Shown: piece by piece, positions 1 to 5,702 of the stretch | How positions within the stretch are numbered: position 1 is the first letter of the stretch | Layout of the letters: every line of letters starts with the position of its first letter | From: Gaiellasilicea sp035553355 | Lineage (GTDB): Bacteria; Actinomycetota; Thermoleophilia; Gaiellales; Gaiellaceae | Assembly: GCA_035553355.1 (NCBI GenBank) | Contig: DATMJW010000039.1 | Coordinates: 1 to 10,695 of the forward strand | DNA length: 10,695 nucleotides | Direction of reading: 5' to 3' | Notes under the pieces: generated by a model | Databases searched by the model: none | Told to the model about the DNA's origin: nothing | What the model saw: the letters and a program-made list of their open reading frames with translations, nothing else | Position numbers and translations under genes: made by a program

Positions 1-608
1 TCGGGCAGCAGCTCGACCGCCTCCTCGAGGCGCATCGCCACCGAGCCGGGCCGCTCGTTCAGGAGCTGGTGCGCCCGGTCGACGGTCGGATCGAGGATGC
101 GGAACCCGCGCGACCCCGACGAGAACACGGGCTTGAAGCACACCGGCCGCTCCGGGTAGCCGAGCTCGGCGGCGGCCGCCGCGACCTCGCGCGCCCCGTT
201 GACGCGGCGGAACTCCGGCCCGCGGACGCCGAGGCGCTGCAGCAGCGCGTACGTCTCCGCCTTGTCGTTCGAGCGGTGGATCGTTTCCGGGCTCGAGACG
301 AGGACCGGCACCGGGAACCGCTCCCGGTGCGCCGCCAGCCCCTCGAGGTCGAAGGACGACTGCGGCAGCACGACGTCGACCGCCTCGCGCTCGACGACGT
401 CGAGGATCGCATCCGCAAAGCCCGGATCGGACCCCGCCGGGACGAGGTGGAACGCGTCGCAGAGGTGGCGGCCGATCGCGCGCTCGCCCATGTCCGTCCC
501 GACGAGGCGCACCGTGCGCTCCCCGTTCTCGCGCAGCCCGCGCAGCAGCGCGGCTGTACCCGGGGCGCCGGAGGCGGAGACGAGGACGGTGATCGGCGGC
601 AGCGTCAC
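1..608 (-). CDS. ATP-grasp protein, carbamoyl-phosphate-synthase-like (3' part outside window)
   Basis: Translating the minus strand from GTG at 608 gives about 202 residues with no stop before the left edge, so the C-terminal part is missing. The N-terminus (TVLVSASGAPGTAALLRGL, about residues 7-25) is a Rossmann-like pre-ATP-grasp domain. Residues 74-84 (EAVDVVLPQSS), 105-120 (SSPETIHRSNDKAETY) and 154-170 (PVCFKPVFSSGSRGFRI, with a likely ATP-binding Lys158 and a Gly/Ser-rich loop) match the ATP-grasp large-subunit-like family (CarB/PylC type). Such enzymes form acyl-phosphate intermediates and ligate an amine. The start is chosen because GTG overlaps the stop of the MOSC gene by four bases (GTGA). 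No Shine-Dalgarno is visible, so reinitiation is likely. It is too divergent and incomplete to assign a substrate, and is probably not the housekeeping CarB given its context. Confidence 0.85.
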   Translation of the reverse strand, partial: MTLPPITVLVSASGAPGTAALLRGLRENGERTVRLVGTDMGERAIGRHLCDAFHLVPAGSDPGFADAILDVVEREAVDVVLPQSSFDLEGLAAHRERFPVPVLVSSPETIHRSNDKAETYALLQRLGVRGPEFRRVNGAREVAAAAAELGYPERPVCFKPVFSSGSRGFRILDPTVDRAHQLLNERPGSVAMRLEEAVELLP

Positions 609-1162
609 AGCACGCGGATCTCGTCGCCCGGCCGCACGACGCCGGGCTCGACGACGCGCGCGTTCACACCGCGCAGCCGCAGCACCCGCCCCTCGCCCGA
701 GTTCACGAACGTCATCGCCGCGAGCCCGAAGCGTTCGACGAACTTCTTGCAGCCCGTGTGCGGCGGCGGCGTGATCTCGACCTCGGCGCTTCCCACCGCG
801 AGTCGCGCCCCTGCGGGGAGGCTCGCCTCCGAGAGGTCGAGGTCGACGTAGAGCTGGTCGCCGGCAAGCGCCCAGCGGCCGCGCGCGCCGCCCGCGACGA
901 GGTCGGCGACACGCGACGACATCAGCGTCAACTGCGTCTGCGGGTTGGGCGGCCGGCCGCGCTTCCCGCGGACCCAGCGGTCGCCCACGAGCCCCTGCTC
1001 GAGATCGAGCCGTGCCTCCTCGAGCACCTCGCGCTCGCCCTGTCGCGGCCGGCGCACGACGAGCTCGACGGTGCCGCTCCGCGCGGGCGCCGCGCGGACA
1101 TGGTCGAGGCCGGCCTCGAGCTCCGCCGTCGTCAGGTGGAGGACGGCGTCGGTCGCCGTCAC
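605..1162 (-). CDS. MOSC domain protein
   Basis: The 185-residue product starts at GTG 1162. It carries MOSC (molybdenum cofactor sulfurase C-terminal) hallmarks: GLVGDRW at 57-63, QLTLMSSRVADLV at 77-89, GDQLYVDLDLSEASLPAG at 101-118, and PPHTGCKKFVERFG at 133-146 with the family's conserved cysteine at Cys138. MOSC domains bind or deliver sulfur or molybdopterin-type groups in sulfurases and mARC-type reductases. Small stand-alone members such as YiiM and YuaD are mostly uncharacterised or act in detoxification reductions. The gene overlaps the deacetylase stop (GTGA at 1159-1162) and the next ATP-grasp start (GTGA at 605-608), so it is embedded in a biosynthetic operon and not among molybdenum cofactor genes. 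Family assignment is firm; its role here is unknown. Confidence 0.9.
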   Translation of the reverse strand: MTATDAVLHLTTAELEAGLDHVRAAPARSGTVELVVRRPRQGEREVLEEARLDLEQGLVGDRWVRGKRGRPPNPQTQLTLMSSRVADLVAGGARGRWALAGDQLYVDLDLSEASLPAGARLAVGSAEVEITPPPHTGCKKFVERFGLAAMTFVNSGEGRVLRLRGVNARVVEPGVVRPGDEIRVL

Positions 1163-1797
1163 AGGTCGATCCGATCCGCCCGCAGCTGCTCCACCCGCCG
1201 CTCCCTCTCCGCATCCAGCATCGCGTGCATCGTCTCTCCCATCGTCTCACCCGGGTAGACCCAGATCTCGGGGTGCGTCAGCAGCTGCAGCCACGGGAAT
1301 GCGCCGCGCCGCAGCTCGTCGTGCGGGCATCCGGAGCGCCACCTCTGGTTCGAGTCCGAACGGTACGTCTCCGGTGAGAACCACGGCTCCTGCATCACGT
1401 TGACGACGCCGTCGACCGGCGCGCGCATGTACTCCGGGTCGGGGTTGTGCCACGCGAGGACGGGGTCGAATCGGTCGTCGCGCGACGCGTTCGGGTACAC
1501 CGCGTGGAGGCCGACGCGGTGGCCGAGCGCGCGGAGCCGCGCGAGCACGTCGCGGCCCTCGGGCGACGCGAGGTTGTAGAAGACGCTCTCGGTCATCAGG
1601 AAGTACGTCGCCTGCGCGCCCGCGGCTGCCTCGACCTCCGCCACCCGGAGCGCCGCCTCGAGCGAGAGGTCGACGTCGTGCCGCAGCAGCACCGTCCCCT
1701 CCGCCGGCGCGCCGTCGAAGAACGCGAAGCGGTAGCCGCCGGCCCTCGCCGCGCCGAGCAGCTCGCGGTAGTGGTCGAGGTCGAAGGCGCAGCTCAT
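1159..1797 (-). CDS. Polysaccharide deacetylase-like protein (WbmS/CE4-related)
   Basis: From ATG at 1797 the product is 212 residues. LLRHDVDLS at 37-45 resembles the metal-binding first motif of NodB/CE4 folds. GHRVGLH at 92-98 gives an HxxxxH pair (His93, His98) like the second motif. SDSNQRW at 147-153 and LLTHPEIWVYPG at 172-183 resemble the WbmS-like subgroup found in surface polysaccharide clusters. These enzymes are expected to hydrolyse N- or O-acyl groups from sugars, but the WbmS subgroup lacks a proven substrate. No signal peptide is visible, so it is cytoplasmic and would act on a precursor. GTG at 1815 in the same frame would add six residues. I prefer 1797 because its ATGA overlaps the stop of the 29-codon ORF and the usual family N-terminus (FDLDHYRELL) follows at once. 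Confidence 0.85.
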   Translation of the reverse strand: MSCAFDLDHYRELLGAARAGGYRFAFFDGAPAEGTVLLRHDVDLSLEAALRVAEVEAAAGAQATYFLMTESVFYNLASPEGRDVLARLRALGHRVGLHAVYPNASRDDRFDPVLAWHNPDPEYMRAPVDGVVNVMQEPWFSPETYRSDSNQRWRSGCPHDELRRGAFPWLQLLTHPEIWVYPGETMGETMHAMLDAERERRVEQLRADRIDL

Positions 1798-1883
1798 CGC
1801 CGGGCCAGCACCCACTGGAACCTCGCCTCCCCGTCCGGCTCGTCGAAAGCGTCGGCGACCACCTGCACCCGCAGGTCGCTCAC
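1794..1883 (-). CDS. 29-residue ORF coupled between ATP-grasp and deacetylase genes
   Basis: GTG at 1883 opens a 29-codon frame ending in TGA at 1794-1796. It begins with VSDLRVQVVADAFDEPDGEA and ends in FQWVLARR. The start overlaps the upstream ATP-grasp stop (GTGA) and its stop overlaps the deacetylase start (ATGA), the same geometry as the larger genes of this operon. GGAGG lies ten bases upstream of the GTG. Of the 28 codons after the start, 26 end in G or C, which fits translated DNA in this genome. I do not recognise the peptide. It may be a real microprotein, a leader that carries ribosomes across the gap to the deacetylase, or the stub of a gene truncated by deletion. It is acidic in the middle and basic at the end, with no membrane segment. 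Confidence 0.5.
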   Translation of the reverse strand: MSDLRVQVVADAFDEPDGEARFQWVLARR

Positions 1884-3088
1884 TCGACCTCGACCTCCAG
1901 CAGCCGCGCCGCCCGCTCGGCGCGGTCGAGCGCCTCGACCGAGGTGTCGGCGACGGCGATCACGTAGCCGCGGCGGTCGCCGTCGAGCCGCACGGGCCGG
2001 ATCGTCTCGCCGATCTGGAGGTACGTGTCCGCCTGCACGACACCCTCCGCCGCGAGGACGGGGTCGAGCGGCCCGATCCGCGTCACCTTCCCCGTCGGCA
2101 GCGGGCCCGGCGACGCCGTCAGGAAGCGGATCGCGAGCGGCTGCTTGAACCGCGGCTGCACGAGCTCGTCGCCGATCGGCTCGCCGAGCGCCTGCCGCAA
2201 CGCGATCTCGACGAGGTCGACGCCGACGGCGTGACGCACGAGGTCGGCCATCTGGCCGCCGGGGATCCGCGCCGCGACCTCGACGACGACGACGCGCCCG
2301 TCGTCGGTCGCGATCAGCTGCGGGAACGCGATCCCGTTCCGCAGGCCGAGCGCGTGCACGGCGTGGACGGCGACGCGCTCCGCCTCCGCCAGCTGGTCGC
2401 CGTAGATCGACGCGGGGTAGACGTGGATCCAGCCCACGCCGAAGCCGATCCCGGGCGGGCGCAGGCGGTCCGAGAGCGTCAGCGGGATCGCCTCGCCGTC
2501 GCGGACGACGACGATCCCGTTCATCTCGAGCCCGTCCACGAAGCCCTCCACGATCGCCTCGTCGGTGGGCGACTCCGCGAGCGCCGCGTGCAGGTGCGCG
2601 TCGACGTCGTCCTGCGAGCTGACGACGAAGACGCCGCGCTGGCCGCCGGAGTCGGCGGGCTTCAGCACGGCCGGGGCGCCGACCGTCGCGAGCGCGGCGC
2701 GTCCGCTCTGGAGGTCGCGCGCGGCGGCGAAGCGCGGCTGCGGGACACCGGCGTCGGCGAGCGTGCGGCGCATCGCGATCTTGTGCGTCATCAGGTGCGC
2801 GGTCGCCGTCCCGATTCCGGGCAGCCCGAGCTCCTCCGCGACGGCGGCCACCACCGGCACCGCGCGATCCGCCGAGACCGTGAGGACGCCGTCGACCGCG
2901 TGCCGCCGTGCGACCTCCGTCACCGCCGGGACGTCGGTGAAGTCGACTGCCTCGGCGACCTCCGCCTCCTGCAGCCCCGGCGCGGCGGCGTTCCGGTCGA
3001 CCGCGACGACGCGGATCCCGAGCTCCCGCGCGCGGAGGATGGCTCGGCGCTGGTGGCGCCCGGCGCCGACGAAGAGGACGGTGGACAC
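1880..3088 (-). CDS. ATP-grasp domain ligase (L-amino-acid-ligase-like)
   Basis: 402 residues from GTG 3088. The N-terminal Rossmann-like domain starts VLFVGAGRHQRRAILRAREL (4-23) and holds VVAVDRNAAAPG (27-38). THKIAMRRTLADAGVPQPRF (101-120) leads into the ATP-grasp domain. APAVLKPADSGGQRGVFVV (138-156) supplies ATP-binding Lys143 and a glycine loop. IVEGFVDGLEMNG (179-191) is the second ATP-binding strand. VVVVEVAARIPGGQM (266-280) is the metal-binding segment, with Glu270 kept but Ala272 where many relatives have Asn. A C-terminal lid-like region fills the last 80 residues. Length and order fit the LAL/PurK-like group that couples a carboxylate to an amine with ATP; the substrate is unknown. 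It is the first of the tightly coupled minus-strand genes and a clear paralogue of the partial gene at the right edge. Confidence 0.9.
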   Translation of the reverse strand: MSTVLFVGAGRHQRRAILRARELGIRVVAVDRNAAAPGLQEAEVAEAVDFTDVPAVTEVARRHAVDGVLTVSADRAVPVVAAVAEELGLPGIGTATAHLMTHKIAMRRTLADAGVPQPRFAAARDLQSGRAALATVGAPAVLKPADSGGQRGVFVVSSQDDVDAHLHAALAESPTDEAIVEGFVDGLEMNGIVVVRDGEAIPLTLSDRLRPPGIGFGVGWIHVYPASIYGDQLAEAERVAVHAVHALGLRNGIAFPQLIATDDGRVVVVEVAARIPGGQMADLVRHAVGVDLVEIALRQALGEPIGDELVQPRFKQPLAIRFLTASPGPLPTGKVTRIGPLDPVLAAEGVVQADTYLQIGETIRPVRLDGDRRGYVIAVADTSVEALDRAERAARLLEVEVE

Positions 3089-3097
3089 GGCGGCGCG

Positions 3098-3103
3098 ATG
3101 CTA
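3098..3103 (-). promoter_or_regulatory. Possible internal -10 element TAGCAT before the ATP-grasp gene
   Basis: On the minus strand TAGCAT fits TAnnnT and ends nine bases before GTG 3088. A transcript starting 6-7 bases downstream would have a leader of only two or three bases. No clear Shine-Dalgarno is present. This would allow the ATP-grasp operon to be expressed separately from the SSI-like gene 35 bases upstream. The spacing differs from the six-base spacing at the other three sites, so support is weaker. Confidence 0.3.
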
Positions 3104-3123
3104 TCTCGCGCGCGTTCGGCTGC

Positions 3124-3549
3124 TCAGCGCGTCGCGGTGCCGCCGCTCGTCACCGAGAAACCGGGGACGAGGAAGGCGAGCTGCTTGAAGCGCGCGATCT
3201 GGCAGCCGTCGCGGAGCGTCAGCTGCGTCCAGACGCGGCTGCCGCGGTACTTGCCGGTCACGATCGCCTGCTGCGGGCCGCCGTAGATCTGCGTGCAGAC
3301 GAGGTCGTCGCCGAGCGGCGCGAACGGCGCCTTCAGCGTTGCGAGCTTCCTGCACGCCTCCGCCCGCTTCGGGTGGGTCCCGCCGACCGGCCCACAGCGG
3401 AGCGTCCACCGCTTCGGCGCTCCCTGCTCCCTGCCCTCGTCCCAGAACGAGATCGTGAGCGACGTCGTCGCAGGGGCCACGGTCGTCGCGGATGCCGCGG
3501 GAAGCGTGCTGGCCGCGAGCGCCAGCGCTGCGAGGAGGGCGATTCGCAT
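3124..3549 (-). CDS. Secreted SSI-like (subtilisin inhibitor family) protein
   Basis: ATG at 3549 gives 141 residues: a signal peptide (MRIALLAALALAASTLPAAS, cleavage probably near ASA-TT at 19-23), then about 118 mature residues. Streptomyces subtilisin inhibitors have two disulfides; the four cysteines here, at 52, 66, 85 and 116, have spacings (14 and 31) close to the family's 15 and 30. Family-like stretches include RCGPVGGTHPKRAEAC (51-66) and CTQIYGGPQQ (85-94). The reactive-site P1 residue, two after the third cysteine, would be Gln87, where Streptomyces inhibitors usually have Met or Lys. The reading frame continues upstream without a stop, but the earlier part is antisense to the SDR gene; the signal peptide and promoter fix the start at 3549. 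It likely inhibits, or is derived from inhibitors of, secreted subtilisin-type proteases. Confidence 0.82.
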   Translation of the reverse strand: MRIALLAALALAASTLPAASATTVAPATTSLTISFWDEGREQGAPKRWTLRCGPVGGTHPKRAEACRKLATLKAPFAPLGDDLVCTQIYGGPQQAIVTGKYRGSRVWTQLTLRDGCQIARFKQLAFLVPGFSVTSGGTATR

Positions 3550-3555
3550 CCTGCG

Positions 3556-3561
3556 AGGGTA
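3556..3561 (-). promoter_or_regulatory. -10 element TACCCT, predicted leaderless start of SSI-like gene
   Basis: Reading the minus strand, TACCCT is followed by exactly six bases (CGCAGG) and then ATG at 3549. TAnnnT six or seven bases from the transcription start is the actinobacterial -10 geometry, so the mRNA should begin at or next to the start codon. The AGG directly before ATG is too close to act as a Shine-Dalgarno. No convincing -35 box is seen. Confidence 0.55.
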
Positions 3562-3570
3562 GCGCGGGAC

Positions 3571-3576
3571 TAGACT
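3571..3576 (+). promoter_or_regulatory. -10 element TAGACT, predicted leaderless start of SDR gene
   Basis: TAGACT is followed by six bases (CGCCGC) and then GTG at 3583, the same arrangement as on the opposite strand 10 bases away. No Shine-Dalgarno is present upstream of the GTG. The two opposed promoters share a 33-base gap, so RNA polymerase footprints must overlap and the two transcription units may compete. Confidence 0.55.
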
Positions 3577-3582
3577 CGCCGC

Positions 3583-4557
3583 GTGGCTCTGAGCGGGAAG
3601 CGCATCTTCATCACGGGCGGCGCGGGGTTCATCGCGACGACGCTCGCGCGGCGGCTCGTCGACGCGAACGAGGTCGTCGCGCTCGACAACCTCCACCGCG
3701 ACGCCCTCACCGGCTCCGACCTCGCCGAGCATCCGAACTTCACGTTCCACCAGGCGGACGTCCTCGACGCGGAGCGGGTGCGCGAGCTCGCGCAGGGCGC
3801 GACGCACTTCGTCCACTGCGCCGCGATCGCCGGCGTCGAGACCGTGCTGCAGAGCCCCGTGCGGACGATGCGCGTGAACGTGATCGGCACGTACAACGCG
3901 CTCGAGGCCGCGACCGCCACGCTCGACACGCTCGAGCGCTTCGTCGACTTCTCGACGAGCGAGGTCTTCGGCACGCATGCGTTCCGCGTCCAGGAGGGGC
4001 AGGTCTCGACGATCGGGTCGGTCGGCGAGGCGCGCTGGACCTACGCGGTCTCCAAGCTCGCCGGGGAGCACATGGCGCACGCCTACCACGACGAGCTCGG
4101 GCTGCCCGCGGTGACCGTGCACCCGTTCAACGTCTATGGACCCGGCCAGATCGGCGGCGGCGCGATCCGCGCGTTCATCGAGGCCGCGCTCGCCGGGCGA
4201 GACCTGACGATCCACGGCGACGGCTCGCAGATCCGCGCCTGGTGCTTCGTCGACGACATGGTGCGCGGGACGCTCCTCTGCCTCGAGCACGAACGCGCCG
4301 TCGGCCAGACCTTCAACATCGGCAACCCCCGCTCGAGCGTCACGATCTACGACCTCGCCCAGCGCATCAGGCGCCTTTCCGGCGCCGAGGTGGAGATCGT
4401 CTTCCAGCCGCTCCACTACGCGGACGTCGAGCTCCGCATCCCGAACGTCGAGAAGGCGCGCGAGATGCTCGGCTTCGAGGCGCAGGTCGAGCTCGACGAG
4501 GGGCTCGAGAAGACGATCGCGTGGTATCGAGAGAAGGCACTGAGCCCGTCCGCCTAG
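3583..4557 (+). CDS. Extended-SDR NAD-dependent sugar-nucleotide epimerase/dehydratase
   Basis: 324 residues from GTG 3583. The NAD-binding TGGAGFIATTLARRLV lies at 11-26 and HCAAIAG at 78-84. The catalytic region is FSTSEVFG (123-130) with Ser/Thr-Glu, then YAVSK (154-158, the YxxxK pair). PFNVYGPGQ (181-189) and HGDGSQIRAWCFVDD (211-225) are typical of the substrate-binding half of UDP/GDP/dTDP-sugar SDRs. The Glu after the catalytic Thr/Ser occurs in decarboxylases and 4,6-dehydratases as well as some epimerases, so the reaction cannot be fixed. GTG is supported by the -10 element six bases upstream and by the family N-terminus four residues later. The 3' end overlaps the aminotransferase by 37 bases, suggesting it supplies the keto-sugar that enzyme aminates. 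Confidence 0.93.
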   Translation: MALSGKRIFITGGAGFIATTLARRLVDANEVVALDNLHRDALTGSDLAEHPNFTFHQADVLDAERVRELAQGATHFVHCAAIAGVETVLQSPVRTMRVNVIGTYNALEAATATLDTLERFVDFSTSEVFGTHAFRVQEGQVSTIGSVGEARWTYAVSKLAGEHMAHAYHDELGLPAVTVHPFNVYGPGQIGGGAIRAFIEAALAGRDLTIHGDGSQIRAWCFVDDMVRGTLLCLEHERAVGQTFNIGNPRSSVTIYDLAQRIRRLSGAEVEIVFQPLHYADVELRIPNVEKAREMLGFEAQVELDEGLEKTIAWYREKALSPSA

Positions 4558-5600
4558 CGTTCCCCGAGCTCGGGGAGGCGGAGCTCGCCGAGGTTCGCGC
4601 CGTCCTCGAGTCGGGCGCGCTGACGATGGGGCCGAAGGTCGCCGAGCTCGAGGAGCTCGTCGCGGCGGCGTGCGGCGTCGAGCACGCCGTCGCCGTCTCG
4701 AACGGGACCGCGGCGCTCCACCTCGCGGTGCTCGCGCTCGGGCTCCGCCCGGGCGACGAGGTGCTCGTCCCCGCCTACACGTTCCCCGCGACGGCGAACG
4801 CCGTTCGGCTCGCGGGCGCGACGCCGGTGCTCGTCGACGTCGACCCGCGGACGTTCAACCTGGACGTCGAGAAGGTCTACGAGGCGGTGACGTCGCGGAC
4901 GAAGGCGGTGCTCGCCGTCCACCTGTTCGGCCGTCCGCTCGACTGGGAGGCGCTCGCGAGCGCGGTGCCACCGGAGGTCGTGCTGCTCGAGGACGCGGCC
5001 GGGGCGCTCGGCGCTCGCTGGCGCGGGATGCCGTGCGGCGGCCTGGGCGCCGCGGGCTGCCTCTCGTTCCATCCGCGGAAGATCGTGACGACCGGCGAGG
5101 GCGGCGCGGTCACGACGAGCGACGCAGCGATCGCCACGGCGGTCCGCCGCCTGCGCCATCACGGCATCGACACCGAGATGGACATCCCGCAGCCGTCGAC
5201 GAACTACCGCCTCGCGGACGTCCTCTGCGCGCTCGGCATCCCGCAGCTCAAGCGGCTCGACGAGCTGCTCGGCGAGCGGACGCGCGTCGCGGACGGGTAC
5301 ACGGAGCGGCTGCAGGGCGTCGTCGAGCTGCCGGACGCGGACGAAGGCGACACGCACGGCTGGCAGGCGTACGTCGTCCGCCTCGACCGGCGCGACGAGG
5401 CGCTCGCCGCGTTGCGCGCCGAGGGGATCGAGGTGCAGATCGGGACGTACGCCCTGCACCGGCTCTCCGCGTACCGCGACCAGGGGCCGTTTCCCGGCGC
5501 CGACGCCGCGTTCGAGCGTGCCCTCGCGCTCCCGCTCCACTCGAGGCTCACCGACGCCGAGCTCGACCGCGTCGCCGCCGGCGTCGCCCGCTTCGCCTGA
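4521..5600 (+). CDS. DegT/DnrJ/EryC1/StrS PLP-dependent sugar aminotransferase
   Basis: 359 residues from GTG 4521. Family landmarks: SGALTMGPKVAELE (31-44), AVSNGTAALHLAVLALG (58-74, phosphate-binding SNGT), PAYTFPATANAV (84-95), VLLEDAAGALGARW (154-167, Asp158 expected to contact the PLP ring nitrogen), and CLSFHPRKIVTTGEGGAV (180-197), with Lys187 the Schiff-base lysine. NYRLADVLCALGIPQLKRLDEL follows near 218-239. These enzymes transfer an amino group, usually from glutamate, to 3- or 4-keto-sugar nucleotides. GTG 4521 is the only in-frame start between the upstream stop region and the conserved core; ATG 4627 would delete conserved residues. It overlaps the SDR gene by 37 bases with a weak Shine-Dalgarno, so it is co-transcribed. 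Substrate regiochemistry cannot be read from the sequence. Confidence 0.93.
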   Translation: MVSREGTEPVRLAFPELGEAELAEVRAVLESGALTMGPKVAELEELVAAACGVEHAVAVSNGTAALHLAVLALGLRPGDEVLVPAYTFPATANAVRLAGATPVLVDVDPRTFNLDVEKVYEAVTSRTKAVLAVHLFGRPLDWEALASAVPPEVVLLEDAAGALGARWRGMPCGGLGAAGCLSFHPRKIVTTGEGGAVTTSDAAIATAVRRLRHHGIDTEMDIPQPSTNYRLADVLCALGIPQLKRLDELLGERTRVADGYTERLQGVVELPDADEGDTHGWQAYVVRLDRRDEALAALRAEGIEVQIGTYALHRLSAYRDQGPFPGADAAFERALALPLHSRLTDAELDRVAAGVARFA

Positions 5601-5631
5601 GCTCATAGACACCCCCGAACCGTTCTCCCGC

Positions 5632-5670
5632 CACGGGCGAATCAACCGCGGGTCGATCTCACGGCCCGTG
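5632..5670. repeat. 7-bp perfect inverted repeat CACGGGC...GCCCGTG
   Basis: CACGGGC at 5632-5638 pairs perfectly with GCCCGTG at 5664-5670, separated by 25 bases containing the CCGCGG palindrome at 5646-5651. It lies in the 102-base gap between the aminotransferase stop and the first ferritin-like gene. It lacks a T-tract, so a classical intrinsic terminator is unlikely. A regulator-binding site or RNA hairpin before the ferritin-like genes is possible. In DNA this rich in GC a seven-base match may also be chance. Confidence 0.3.
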
Positions 5671-5686
5671 CCCAGACAACGATTTC

Positions 5687-5695
5687 GGAAGGGGG
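5687..5695 (+). promoter_or_regulatory. Strong Shine-Dalgarno for first ferritin-like gene
   Basis: GGAAGGGGG ends seven bases before ATG 5703. Its purine run is stronger than that before most genes in the window, suggesting high expression of the ferritin-like pair. I see no confident -10 or -35 element in the gap upstream. Confidence 0.6.
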
Positions 5696-5702
5696 ACCGG
5701 AG

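Noticed and set aside
69..3286. Several plus-strand open frames across the minus operon (for example 2231-3286)
   Set aside because: Arg/Asp/Val-rich shadows of the ATP-grasp, deacetylase and MOSC genes, with no domain signatures.
3550..4416. N-terminal extension of the SSI-like frame
   Set aside because: The frame stays open, but this portion is antisense to the SDR gene and would bury the signal peptide; promoter and signal peptide support ATG 3549.
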